A stretch of 64,000 nucleotides of DNA from an uncultured Vampirovibrio sp. (GTDB taxonomy: Bacteria; Cyanobacteriota; Vampirovibrionia; Gastranaerophilales; Gastranaerophilaceae): the NCBI GenBank assembly GCA_910583875.1, contig CAJTXT010000001.1, positions 248,001-312,000 of the forward strand. The letters run 5' to 3'. The stretch's first letter is position 1; every line of letters starts with the position of its first letter. Under the pieces are notes generated by a model. That model searched no databases. It worked only from the letters and a program-made list of their open reading frames with translations, and was not told the DNA's origin. The position numbers and the translations under genes are program-made. Below, piece by piece: positions 56,201-64,000 of the stretch.

Positions 56201-57060
56201 ATTTTTCGTCCATCTTTAATATTTTCGAATATTTCATTTGAAAGTTCTGCGAATTTGGACTTATCTTCTAATTTTATAATTTTAGGTGAATATTTATTTA
56301 TAAAATCTTTAATTCCAGATTTATATGCACATAAATACCCGCAGCGTGAAGAACCATTTTCATCATAAGCTAAATAATACTGTGATAGCTGAGGCATAAT
56401 TGAATCTACAAATGACCAAAAAGCAAACGAAAATTCATCCGCATCATCACAAATAAAATATTTTATATTCTTAAAATAGTCTGTTTTACTATAAATAAAA
56501 GGTAAAATAGCAAGCTGTCGCAAATAATCAAAACTTTTATACTGAATTGTCTTAAGTTTATAATCATCAATAGCTTTTTGAGCTTCGCGATAAAAACTTT
56601 CATTTAATATTTCACTTCGTTCAACCACATCGTTATTACTCAAACAATTCTGAACAATTAAGGAATAACGTCTAAACAATTGGTGAAGCAAATTCACCTT
56701 AGAAATATAATCAGAAAAATCAGCAGTTTTAATGCTCTGTTTAAAAATAAACTGAGAAACTTCTAACCCGCATAAATTGGGTTTAACTTCATCACTTGGC
56801 GCATTAATTAAATTTGAAATATAATCCCAATTATCCAAAAACGCATTATAGCAAAGCCCCCAAAAAGTAAATATATTATGTTTTTCTTTTTCTAGCAGCG
56901 GATTAAGTTTAAAAACTTCATTATAAAATTCAATACGTTTATAAGGGTTTAAGACAAGCACCAAAATTTCCTCTGCCTTAACCCCTGAGCTAATCAACTC
57001 AACATATTTTTCAGCCAAATATTTGACTTTTCCGCTATTACAATTACCTTGAATTAACAT
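53251..57060 (-). CDS. Large UvrD/Rep-like helicase with degenerate N-terminal helicase half
   Basis: 1269 residues. The C-terminal half is a superfamily 1 helicase: Walker A AVPGAGKTT (near residue 650), DEAQD, MTMHKSKGDEFDYVFIP and the motif VI segment LLYVGVTRAKKELYLS. The N-terminal about 600 residues begin with GNCNSGKVKYL, a Walker A-like GxxxxGK, and look like an AddB/UvrD-type half with lost motifs. No RecB-type nuclease motif is visible at the C-terminus. Likely DNA repair or recombination, possibly replacing AddAB-type functions. Confidence 0.85.
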   Translation of the reverse strand: MLIQGNCNSGKVKYLAEKYVELISSGVKAEEILVLVLNPYKRIEFYNEVFKLNPLLEKEKHNIFTFWGLCYNAFLDNWDYISNLINAPSDEVKPNLCGLEVSQFIFKQSIKTADFSDYISKVNLLHQLFRRYSLIVQNCLSNNDVVERSEILNESFYREAQKAIDDYKLKTIQYKSFDYLRQLAILPFIYSKTDYFKNIKYFICDDADEFSFAFWSFVDSIMPQLSQYYLAYDENGSSRCGYLCAYKSGIKDFINKYSPKIIKLEDKSKFAELSNEIFENIKDGRKIKNLNLNYNIQLKRLDMFNSVLDYIKTLIKQGVHPSDISIITPVFDEVLMQNFYAVKDGINSQILAGNEKLVQSNTVKYILIILKLLNNLPVLEYEIKFLLLNLLKIPYKKCLDIIKEYSVKKQFKPYEFQEKTYEYQYKKLIALIQAENKGKNTLSSQIKIIYSNLISEFDETFDKDKYDFLVKEAFSFETAFVSNCENITEEFIKQIENSVISENPAEAFYIKKDAVIVSTVQKIIDFSLKTKYQIWLDVSNNEWFKNDTGTLYNSWALNRDWNKKEYTLEDNINLTREKTARMLRKLILCAQEKIVLFSSIYDNTGNENFGGLTDYIEFKEEHKQEFSIIPRDDQKPVLDYKKGKMGIMAVPGAGKTTILLALIIKLINEGINPENIFVLTYMESAAKNFKERIKSALFDNLALPNISTIHGLALRIIKENGNYAKVGLDENFEICDDNTKEKIAKELFYKLKLDDENYENYLRCISIVKLSGNKEKLHSKFKEIQTFYNFYNEYNIALKQLNYIDYDDMLCFSVKILEKDKEVLKYYQNICQYIIEDEAQDSTDIQQKLIALLSGKYQNVVRCGDINQAITSTFTNSDLESFRSFINNNNKVEMVSSQRCAKPIYMLANRLIKEADSDNAFYNIEMKETANNPRSNKQPQYLSFNAENEEKAFILSKTKEIIKDNQKASIAVLLRLNSQVNEYNELFLSNNIKTSLRSDCLSQKSIYRLIISLLKVLQNPLNNKLVFELAKIYQQNNIVFFAQETLDYIKNLNSQFIKMNVDEISNEQLLQLYWDIDYWLNNSSMAVDILALNIGLYYSKNSADKSNSYIISTLIKRLTENSDTMETIIKKLEYAAQKSTSAYKFFEEEIADLNETPINIMTMHKSKGDEFDYVFIPELNEENYSVTLNNVKLKSGSHFVQTIKNSVDKSGIKSPEQLKKEQINETLRLLYVGVTRAKKELYLSNAINYKKRRNTKKLSIFETILLETN

Positions 57061-57326
57061 ATATAAATTGTAATTAAAAACTTGTTTAAAAGTAACATTA
57101 TTACGAGATATTACAAAAAATCTTAGAAATCAAAATTCTTGTTTACGTTTCTTAATATTAGGATTGAAATTTGAATTACAAAATGATATATTAAATATAT
57201 ACAAAAGATATATTCATTCAAAGTTAGTGTGTTCTATATAAATAGTTCAAGCCAAACAATAGGCTTTATTTTCTCTGCAAAATATTTGCAAATGTGTGTA
57301 ACAAGTAAATCAGGAGTATTAATATT

Positions 57327-58217
57327 ATGGCTGTAAATTGTGTATCTAATTATCAAGACTTTAATTCAACTATCAGTTATTTTTCAGAAACAAATTTATC
57401 AAACTATATTAAAGAAATTTCTAAGTATAAAAATCTAACATTAGAAGAAGAACAAGAACTTGCAAGAAAAGCAAAAGAAGGCTCTAAAGAAGCAAAACAA
57501 CAACTTATCAAAGCTAATTTAAAATTAGTTATTGTAATTGCAAGAAAAATGATACATACAAGTAAACTTCCAATGGTTGATTTAATTCAAGAAGGTAATA
57601 TGGGATTAATGATAGCTGTTGATAAATTCAATTGGAAATTCGGTTACAGATTTGCAACTTATGCAAGCTGGTGGATAAAACAAGCTATGTTCAAAGCAAT
57701 TTCAGAACAATCACACAGCGTAAAAATACCTGTTTATATTCAAGAAACTCTTTCAAGATATTCTAAAATAAAAACAGAAATGGAAAATAACGGCGAAAAA
57801 AATATAAATATAGAAGAAGTCGCAAAAAAAATGAATATTGATTCAGGGAAAATAAATAACTACTTAAATGCTTACAAAAAAACTCTTTCACTTGAAGGCG
57901 ATTTTGAAATGCAAAACGGCTCAGAAGTAAAACTAATCGATATTATTGAAGATAAAAATTCTACAGTTACAAATAACATAGAACAAGAAGCTTTAGCAAA
58001 AGATATAACAGAATTATTAAACAACTTAAAAGAAAGAGAACAAAAAGTAATTACATTACGTTTTGGACTTGAAGGTCATGAAAAACAAACACTTGAAGAA
58101 ATTGGAAAACTATATGGTGTTACAAAAGAATGTATAAGACAAACAGAAGCAAGAGCACTAAACAAGCTTAAATCAAAGCAAATTTCTTATGAATTATTAC
58201 AAACATATTTATACTAA
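57327..58217 (+). CDS. RNA polymerase sigma-70 family factor
   Basis: A 296-residue sigma factor of the RpoD/group 2 type. Region 1.2 is YIKEISKYKNLTLEEEQELA, region 2 FATYASWWIKQAMFKAI, region 3 from about 140, and region 4.2 LEEIGKLYGVTKECIRQTEARALNKL. It lacks the long N-terminal region 1.1 of a classical RpoD. Could be the primary or an alternative sigma; the window cannot decide. The 266-bp upstream gap has no gene and probably a promoter near 57190-57240. Confidence 0.9.
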   Translation: MAVNCVSNYQDFNSTISYFSETNLSNYIKEISKYKNLTLEEEQELARKAKEGSKEAKQQLIKANLKLVIVIARKMIHTSKLPMVDLIQEGNMGLMIAVDKFNWKFGYRFATYASWWIKQAMFKAISEQSHSVKIPVYIQETLSRYSKIKTEMENNGEKNINIEEVAKKMNIDSGKINNYLNAYKKTLSLEGDFEMQNGSEVKLIDIIEDKNSTVTNNIEQEALAKDITELLNNLKEREQKVITLRFGLEGHEKQTLEEIGKLYGVTKECIRQTEARALNKLKSKQISYELLQTYLY

Positions 58218-58296
58218 TTGTAAAAATTTTAATAAAAACTAACAAAAAAATTTCTGAGACATTTTAATGCTTACATAAAATTAGGAGTATGTGCGC

Positions 58297-60696
58297 ATGA
58301 TTAACCCTGTAAACAGTTTCAGAAGTGTTCCGTCTTATCAAGTAAAAAAACAAAAAATAAATAATCCCAATATTACACCACCATTAGCTAACAGTATAAA
58401 TATTCATAAAGATGCATCAATACAAAATGCACCTATAGCGCAAATCTCACCAATAAAACTGGTACAAACAAATAATGTTTACCACGTTAGTTTTAGAGGT
58501 AAATTACAAAACCCTGAAATACCTTCGCTTCAAATGAAAGTAAGAGGTGTTTCGCAACACCAAAAAGACTTTCAGAATGAACAAGATGTATCAAAAGACA
58601 GAAATATAGAAGAACTTGCAAAAAGTGATTGGTTTGATGGCAAACAAATTAACTTTGAATTAACCCAAGAACGAAGAAAATCAATAATACAACTCTCCGA
58701 CCCTGATTTTGGTGAAATAGGAAGAGTACCGGATGAAATAGCACCGATGTTAAAGCCATTATTAGAAAAACATCCTGAAGATTTTCAATTTAAACTTTCA
58801 AACGTAATTGCAGGTAATTCAAAAAGCGCACCGACAATTGGTCTAAGAGTAAATTTAATATACTCAGGTAAAGATAAAGAAGTAAAGAAACAAGCACAAA
58901 CAATTTTTGATTCTTTATTAAATTCAAACGACAAAAAAGTAAAAGACTGTGTAATGTTGTATCAGCCTGCTTCATCGCCTAAAGAAGTTTTAAACAGAAT
59001 ATTTGATATTGAATCAAAAAACCATGGTCCTAAAGGTGTAAAAGAAATTAAGAAAGTAATTGATACTATTGCCAGAGAAATTAATGATCCACAAAATAAA
59101 AATATCCTTTTACTTGGACACTGTGTACCGGATGGAGATACAATAGGCTGTGTACTTGGTATGCATGCTGCAATTAAAAGTTCATACCCTAATAAAAATG
59201 TACAATGCAGTATTGATGATAAACTTCCCGGATTATATAGAGAAAATCTTCCCGGGGTTGAAAATATAAAAAGACCATATAATGCAGAAAGTATAAAAAG
59301 ATTAGAAGCAAATATTAAAGAACTGGAAGCACAAGAACAAACACCGGTAACAAAAAGTCAAATTGCAATATATAAAAGAGAACTTAGTTTTTTAAATAAA
59401 AACGAAGCTTATTTTGACGCAGAAGTAAAAGATGGCGCTGAGCCTACAAAGTATGATTTAGTAATACTAATGGATATTCCTTCTCCAAAAAGATTTTCAG
59501 GAGCATTTAAAAACTATATTGAAAATGCAGGAAAAGTAATTTATATTGACCACCATCCGGAGCGTCCTGAAGAATGGGATAAAGTGAAAGATGTTACCGG
59601 TCTTGATATGTCAGAAGTAAAGAAAAATCATAATGCGTTAATAGTTCCGGCTGTACCTGCTGCAACACAGCTTGTAACAATAGTTGCAGATAAAGCAGGA
59701 TTATTAAATAAAACTTTAGCTGATAAACAATATGCAAAACAATATGCAGCAGGAGTTATTTCCGGTACATCAAGTGATACCGGCTGTTTTTCGAGAAGTG
59801 CAAATCTAACACCAAAAGATATAAAATCACCAGTAAGGCAGCGTCCTAATTTCTTACCGGAAGGTTTATCAAAATGGCTTGTTAGTAAAATGGACGGCAC
59901 AGTAAATAAAAAATGGATTAGAGAAAATATCGTATTTGATATTTCTGATAAAAAATCAGCTGTTGAAGACTTAAGTTCACGTGAAAAAATGCTTAAACAT
60001 TCAAAAGAAACTACAAAAGTATTTCCTGAAACCGGACTTGGTTTTGTAAGTATCAGTTATGACCAGCTTTATGATATATGGGAAAGTGCACTTGAATATG
60101 ATGAACAAGTAACTTTATTAGACATTCAAAACAGCCTTAAATATTCAGAAGTTATGAATTCATTAAGAGAATCTTGTGAATTAAACAGAAAGAAATCAGA
60201 ATATCAACCGGAAAAAACTCAATATGAAGATGATAAAATAGCAATTTTATTAATACAAGATAAAGATAAAGGTAAAATTGACGAAAACTCACAATTAGCA
60301 AAATGTAATGGTATAAGAATGTCTTTCCGTTCACAAGAGGGAACAAACTATGCAGAAATGCTTGCAACATTATTTAATGGAGGCGGACATGGCGGTGCTG
60401 CCGGCGGAAGAATTGACCTTGACGGCGTAACTGTTAATTCAAAAATTGCAATAAGTATTGACGGAAAACCTGAACATAATCCTCAAAAAATATATGCTGC
60501 TTTAAAACATAATTTTGAAGTAAAAGAAGACAGTTCCTTATCTGCAGAACAGAAATCAAAATCAACACATAAATTTGCACCCGTTTTAGATGAAAACGGA
60601 ATGAAGATTCAAGAACTGATAAATGGTGTTGTTACTCAAATAAGAGAAGATAATAAGGAAGAAATAAGCTCCAAAATAAAGCAGAGAAGACACTAA
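58297..60696 (+). CDS. DHH-family phosphoesterase with lineage-specific N-terminus
   Basis: About 799 residues from the ATG at 58297, with AGGAG nine nt upstream. The first about 75 residues form a polar leader ending in YHVSFRGKL. The DHH domain has GHCVPDGDTIG (near 275), LVILMDIP and YIDHHPE (near 417), and DHHA1 has GGGHGGAAGGRID (near 694). Much longer than typical oligoribonuclease NrnA or GdpP, with extra N-terminal and middle segments. Probably cleaves short nucleotides such as c-di-AMP/pApA or nanoRNA. Confidence 0.82.
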   Translation: MINPVNSFRSVPSYQVKKQKINNPNITPPLANSINIHKDASIQNAPIAQISPIKLVQTNNVYHVSFRGKLQNPEIPSLQMKVRGVSQHQKDFQNEQDVSKDRNIEELAKSDWFDGKQINFELTQERRKSIIQLSDPDFGEIGRVPDEIAPMLKPLLEKHPEDFQFKLSNVIAGNSKSAPTIGLRVNLIYSGKDKEVKKQAQTIFDSLLNSNDKKVKDCVMLYQPASSPKEVLNRIFDIESKNHGPKGVKEIKKVIDTIAREINDPQNKNILLLGHCVPDGDTIGCVLGMHAAIKSSYPNKNVQCSIDDKLPGLYRENLPGVENIKRPYNAESIKRLEANIKELEAQEQTPVTKSQIAIYKRELSFLNKNEAYFDAEVKDGAEPTKYDLVILMDIPSPKRFSGAFKNYIENAGKVIYIDHHPERPEEWDKVKDVTGLDMSEVKKNHNALIVPAVPAATQLVTIVADKAGLLNKTLADKQYAKQYAAGVISGTSSDTGCFSRSANLTPKDIKSPVRQRPNFLPEGLSKWLVSKMDGTVNKKWIRENIVFDISDKKSAVEDLSSREKMLKHSKETTKVFPETGLGFVSISYDQLYDIWESALEYDEQVTLLDIQNSLKYSEVMNSLRESCELNRKKSEYQPEKTQYEDDKIAILLIQDKDKGKIDENSQLAKCNGIRMSFRSQEGTNYAEMLATLFNGGGHGGAAGGRIDLDGVTVNSKIAISIDGKPEHNPQKIYAALKHNFEVKEDSSLSAEQKSKSTHKFAPVLDENGMKIQELINGVVTQIREDNKEEISSKIKQRRH

Positions 60697-60780
60697 TTTG
60701 TCATTTTCTTTACAACTGCGGGAAAAAACTGTATAATATGGGCATATTATAATTATCTGCAGATTAATGAGGTAAAAGAG

Positions 60781-61839
60781 ATGACAGAACAAAAGTATAC
60801 AGATGCTGAATTTGAAGCATTATTAAGCAATTATGACTATAGTTTTCAAAAAGGAGACTTGGTCAAAGGTATAGTATGCTCTTATGATTCGGCTGGTGTA
60901 ATTGTTGACATCGGAGCTAAAACTGCAGCATATGTTCCTGAAAGAGAAGCAGTTGTTGATAAAACTGTTCCTATTGAAGAAACATTAAAGAAAAATCAAG
61001 AATATGAATTTTTAATTATTCGCGAAGAAGATGAAGACGGACGTTTTACTCTTTCTTATAAAAAAGTTGCAATGGCATATAACTGGAGAGAACTTGAAGA
61101 ACTTAAAGCTCAGGATGCAACTGTTGAAGGTGTTATTGTTTCAAGCGTTAAAGGCGGTATTTTAGTTGAAGTTAAAGGTGTTAGAGGGTTCGTTCCTTCA
61201 AGCCACTTAAAATTAAAATCAACTGAAGATATTGTTGGTGAAAAACTTGAATTAAAAATCCTTACAATGGATATTCAACAAGGTAACTTCATTTTATCTA
61301 ACAGAAAAGTTTATTCAGAAGATAAAGACGGTTCTAAAAAAGATTTATTTGACTCAATTGAAATAGGGCAAATAGTAAAAGGTGAAGTTGTTAGAATAAC
61401 AGACTTCGGCGCATTTGTTGATATCGGCGGAGTAGATGCATTATTACCTCTATCTCAAATTTCTTGGAGATGGGTAGATCATCCTTCTGATATATTAAAA
61501 GTTGGTGATATTATTAATGTTGAAGTTATTGTTATTGACCAGGATAAGCAGCGCATAAGCCTAAGCTTAAAAAATCTTGAAAAAGACCCTTGGGTTGAAG
61601 CAAAAGACAAGATTAAAGACGGTGACAAAATTGAAGGCGAAATAACAAGAATTAAACACTTTGGCGCTTTTGTTGAAGTATTCCCAGGGGTTGAAGCTTT
61701 ATTACCAAACAATGAACTTATAGAATATCAAAACCAAAAGAATGTTATTTTACAAGTTGGAGATAAAATTCTAACTACAGTTCTTAAATTTAATCCTGAT
61801 GATAGAAGAATCAGCTTAAGTATTAAAAATGACGACTAG
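60781..61839 (+). CDS. S1 RNA-binding domain protein, second S1 paralog
   Basis: 352 residues with four S1 domains, arranged like the protein at 35803 (GIVCSYDSAGVIVDIGAKTA, VSSVKGGILVEVKGVRG, VRITDFGAFVDIGGVDA, TRIKHFGAFVEVFPG). The two proteins share the same layout and are clearly paralogs. The cyanobacteria have an analogous pair of S1 proteins. It overlaps the following kinase-like gene by 11 bp. AGGTAAAAG before the ATG. Confidence 0.9.
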   Translation: MTEQKYTDAEFEALLSNYDYSFQKGDLVKGIVCSYDSAGVIVDIGAKTAAYVPEREAVVDKTVPIEETLKKNQEYEFLIIREEDEDGRFTLSYKKVAMAYNWRELEELKAQDATVEGVIVSSVKGGILVEVKGVRGFVPSSHLKLKSTEDIVGEKLELKILTMDIQQGNFILSNRKVYSEDKDGSKKDLFDSIEIGQIVKGEVVRITDFGAFVDIGGVDALLPLSQISWRWVDHPSDILKVGDIINVEVIVIDQDKQRISLSLKNLEKDPWVEAKDKIKDGDKIEGEITRIKHFGAFVEVFPGVEALLPNNELIEYQNQKNVILQVGDKILTTVLKFNPDDRRISLSIKNDD

Positions 61840-62374
61840 TGATAAAAAAATTATAATCTTTTCCGGAAAGCAATTTTCCGGAAAAGATACTGTTGCAAAA
61901 ATTCTGCTTGAAAACATGCCTTCGTTTAAAAGGATAGGTATTGCTGATGCTATTAAAATACAATATTCAAAACAAAATGGCATAAGTTTAGAAGAAATAG
62001 AAAAGAATAAATCACAATATAGGCAAGATTTAATTGATTTAGGTGATTGGGGAAGAGCGCAAAGCCCTGATTACTGGCTTAATTCTATTTTAGCTTATGA
62101 AGGTGATACTATTGTTACTGATATAAGATTGCCTCATGAATTAAATTTGTTCCGTTCTCATAATGCTTTTTGTATAAGAGTCGAATCTAGTGAGGAAGCT
62201 CGAAGCAAACGCGGAGTTTTAACCTCTAAAAACGACCTAACAGAAACTGCTTTAGACAACATAACAAACTGGGATTATGTAATATACAATAATGGAACTT
62301 ATGAAGAACTTCTAACAAACACTCAAGAATTAATTAATGAATTAAATAAAAATTTTATTGAAGAAAGCAAATAA
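61829..62374 (+). CDS. P-loop nucleotide/nucleoside kinase-like protein
   Basis: A 181-residue P-loop NTPase. The Walker A motif GKQFSGKDT spans residues 13-21, followed by YRQDLIDLGDWGR, a substrate-binding segment of a type seen in dNMP-kinase or phosphomevalonate-kinase-like proteins, and a DIRLPHEL motif. The exact substrate is uncertain. Overlaps the S1 gene by 11 bp and the next gene by 1 bp, so all three are co-expressed. Confidence 0.72.
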   Translation: MTTSDKKIIIFSGKQFSGKDTVAKILLENMPSFKRIGIADAIKIQYSKQNGISLEEIEKNKSQYRQDLIDLGDWGRAQSPDYWLNSILAYEGDTIVTDIRLPHELNLFRSHNAFCIRVESSEEARSKRGVLTSKNDLTETALDNITNWDYVIYNNGTYEELLTNTQELINELNKNFIEESK

Positions 62375-62916
62375 TGTACGCTGTATTTGGATTTGTAATA
62401 TTTTATATTCTAACATCTAAAATTTTAAACTTTTTTAGAAAAACTATTTTTGAAAAAATTCAAGATGAAATAAAAACAAAATTAGATAAAGATGAAAAAA
62501 TAATATACACAGGCTTGTATTATCATTTCGGAATTAATTTAATAAGTTTTTTATGTGGTTTAGCAGGCAGCTGTATTTTTCAACAAAACATTCCATCAAT
62601 GAAACACGATGGATATGTAATGTTATTATTAATGCTTGGTTTATCTTGTATATTTATAACTTCTCAATTTAAACATACTATATTTTTAACAAATAAATCT
62701 GTATTTTTCACATACGGTTATAAACCAGAAATTGAAAATATTGCACTCAAAGATATAAAATCAAGCAAAGGTGATGATGCAAAATTATTTGGAATTATTT
62801 GTTCAAATTTAAAAATTATTCAAAATGATAATAAACAGAAAATAATAACTCATTTAACAAATTTAAAACTAATAGGCAATGAAATAATGACAATTATTAA
62901 TATTCATGTAAAATAA
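62374..62916 (+). CDS. Membrane protein with PH-like C-terminal domain
   Basis: A 180-residue protein with a hydrophobic N-terminal span and a pair near 50-95 (ISFLCGLAGSCIF, YVMLLLMLGLSCIFI), then a beta-rich segment (HTIFLTNKSVFFTYGYKPEIENIALKDIKSSKG) that resembles bacterial PH domains. DKDEKIIYTG before the second span also fits. Function unknown. Confidence 0.62.
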   Translation: MYAVFGFVIFYILTSKILNFFRKTIFEKIQDEIKTKLDKDEKIIYTGLYYHFGINLISFLCGLAGSCIFQQNIPSMKHDGYVMLLLMLGLSCIFITSQFKHTIFLTNKSVFFTYGYKPEIENIALKDIKSSKGDDAKLFGIICSNLKIIQNDNKQKIITHLTNLKLIGNEIMTIINIHVK

Positions 62917-63030
62917 AAAAACTCTTAAAATAAAGTATGTATTTCGCTGTCATTCCGAACTTGTTTCGGAATCTATCCATCTGAGAATTAAATCATTGAA
63001 CTAGTTACTAATTAAAAGTAAATATATAAT

Positions 63031-63578
63031 GCTGGTAAGACCCTGAAACAAGTTCAGGGTGACATATAATAGAAAAACTATAATTAAATAATTTAAGAAC
63101 GATATGTCGACATGTATAGGTACTATTTGATTTTGAATAATTTGCTAGTCACACTAATTGAGATATTTATGTAATTACTAATAATTATAAATATGTAAAC
63201 AACATATAAGATAATTAAGAGGTAAATTAAAAATGAATGATATAAATATACTTAAAGAAATAGGCAGATTCCTAAAAATGTATAGGGAGTCAAGAAAAGT
63301 GTCAATTAAAGAATTATCTGCACTTACAGATTTAAGCGAAGATGAAATTGTTAAAATTGAAAATGCAGAAATTGAACAATATATGTTTGAAAATGCTTTT
63401 ATAAATTATATAATTAAAATTTATGTTAGAGCCTTGCCAGAGAAATAATAAATTTTAAAAGTAAAAGACTTATTCGATTTTGAATAAAAATTCTATACTT
63501 TTAATATATAAAAGTTTGGTTCTAGATATTATTCATAGCTGGTAAGACCCTGAAACAAGTTCAGGGTGACATATAATA
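63031..63578. repeat. HTH segment copy B flanked by 41-bp direct repeats
   Basis: An exact 41-bp sequence beginning GCTGGTAAGACCCTGAAAC and ending GACATATAATA occurs at 63031-63071 and 63538-63578, bracketing the HTH gene. Both contain the GTCAT palindrome with stem ACCCTGAA/TTCAGGGT. A further palindrome with stem ATTCCGAA is at 62949-62974. The 316-bp gap before the HTH gene is otherwise empty. Confidence 0.9.
63233..63448 (+). CDS. Small HTH protein, copy B
   Basis: A 71-residue HTH protein identical in sequence to the one at 51992-52207, in opposite orientation about 11 kb away. AGAGGTAAATT precedes the ATG. Flanked by direct repeats, which suggests that the gene was copied together with its repeats. 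Confidence 0.8.
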   Translation: MNDINILKEIGRFLKMYRESRKVSIKELSALTDLSEDEIVKIENAEIEQYMFENAFINYIIKIYVRALPEK

Positions 63579-63690
63579 AAATTTATTATGCATTAGTTTA
63601 ATTTTATATTTCATTTATTATACTTTCTCCGCATTAAATGCTAATTTTTATAGTTAATAATAGAAACGGCAGCAAAAAAGGAGTAATATT

Positions 63691-63801
63691 ATGAAAAATG
63701 AAGATAACAAAAAGTCAGCAGCAAAAACTACTGATAAAGCCAAAAGTAAACCTGCTGAATCAAAAAAAGGAAATAACACAACATCAAAAAAAACAAAATA
63801 A
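63691..63801 (+). CDS. Small lysine-rich peptide
   Basis: A 36-residue basic peptide (MKNEDNKKSAAKTTDKAKSK...) with a very strong AAGGAG eight nt before its ATG and a terminator right after it, so it is a stand-alone transcript. Composition resembles small disordered nucleic-acid-binding or histone-like tails; function unknown. Confidence 0.6.
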   Translation: MKNEDNKKSAAKTTDKAKSKPAESKKGNNTTSKKTK

Positions 63802-63806
63802 TAAAA

Positions 63807-63852
63807 TAAAACTTTGTAGAACTAAAATATTAGTTCTACAAAGTTTTATTTT
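63807..63852. terminator. Intrinsic terminator
   Basis: TAAAACTTTGTAGAACTA pairs with TAGTTCTACAAAGTTTTA around an AAATAT loop, then a T-run. It ends the Lys-rich peptide transcript and probably the minus-strand gene entering from the right. Confidence 0.92.
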
Positions 63853-63859
63853 TTAACAT

Positions 63860-64000
63860 CTATATAAATAAAGACTTAAAAAGCCCTTTAAAAAATCTAA
63901 AATCGAAAGAAAATATTATTCTTTTGAATATTAAAACCAAATTCGTTCTGTTAAATCGTTCTTTAAAGTATTCTTTATTATTTAGAATAAATTTAAACAT
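63860..64000 (-). CDS. Partial gene at window edge
   Basis: An open minus-strand frame of 46 codons plus TAG at 63860 that runs off the right end. Basic and aromatic (NKEYFKERFNRTNLVLIF). An ATG coincides with the last base, so it may be complete or the C-terminal end of a longer gene. Not recognised. Confidence 0.35.
   Translation of the reverse strand: MFKFILNNKEYFKERFNRTNLVLIFKRIIFSFDFRFFKGLFKSLFI

Overview
This AT-rich window reads like one piece of the chromosome of an anaerobic, non-photosynthetic relative of the cyanobacteria, most likely a gut Gastranaerophilales/Melainabacteria-type organism. That assignment is inference. It rests on a DUF3326-type protein (a family I associate with cyanobacteria and plastid lineages), two separate four-domain S1 proteins (a cyanobacterium-like arrangement), a minCDE operon, MEP-pathway genes (ispF, ispH), HydG for [FeFe]-hydrogenase assembly, a rubredoxin-rubrerythrin, type IV pilin-like proteins, and lineage-specific small proteins with an N-terminal SFG/SFRG motif. 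No rRNA, phage module, complete IS element or CRISPR array is visible.

Layout. 0-3.5 kb: ispF, a HAD phosphatase and a Nudix hydrolase (minus strand) diverge from an unknown protein paired with an ASKHA ATPase. 3.8-10.7 kb: a large EF-hand repeat protein, alaS, small secreted proteins, and four of five copies of an unusual long-hairpin repeat. 10.9-13.4 kb: minC-minD-minE, with acidic extensions in MinC and MinE. 13.5-18.1 kb: two membrane-anchored proteins, a serpin-like protein and an SFG-motif protein. 18.4-21.3 kb: a small RNA-like segment, initiator tRNA, a GH13-like protein, and a guanidine-I riboswitch controlling a Gdx exporter. 21.3-28.0 kb: radical SAM, GNAT, TPR, DUF711 plus ACT pair, a polytopic membrane protein and hydG.

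28.05-31.4 kb holds the most interesting locus. A divergent XRE regulator and a perfect 17-bp inverted repeat over the promoter precede three tightly packed genes: a TupA-like ATP-grasp ligase, an unlisted 56-residue peptide with a leader-like acidic N-terminus and a Cys/Gly/Ser/Thr/Tyr-rich C-terminus, and a full-length E. coli-type YcaO. This looks like a candidate RiPP or peptide-modification operon of unfamiliar composition. MarR, a membrane protein, patatin and an orphan histidine kinase follow.

34.9-48.8 kb is mainly housekeeping: ispH, S1, rubrerythrin, prmC, mscL (with a zinc ribbon), tyrS, a divergent XRE pair, a NERD protein, tRNA-Leu, spmA/spmB and ileS. 48.9-64 kb: a pseudopilin, DUF3326, a metallo-hydrolase, a BlaI-type regulator, a very large UvrD-like helicase, a sigma factor, a DHH phosphoesterase, the second S1 protein, a P-loop kinase, and two inverted copies of a small HTH gene about 11 kb apart embedded in repeats.

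Two dispersed repeat families run through the window. One is a GTCAT...CTTGTTTC palindrome with co-varying arms. The other is a roughly 114-bp hairpin with a conserved core and completely different but self-complementary arms at each locus.
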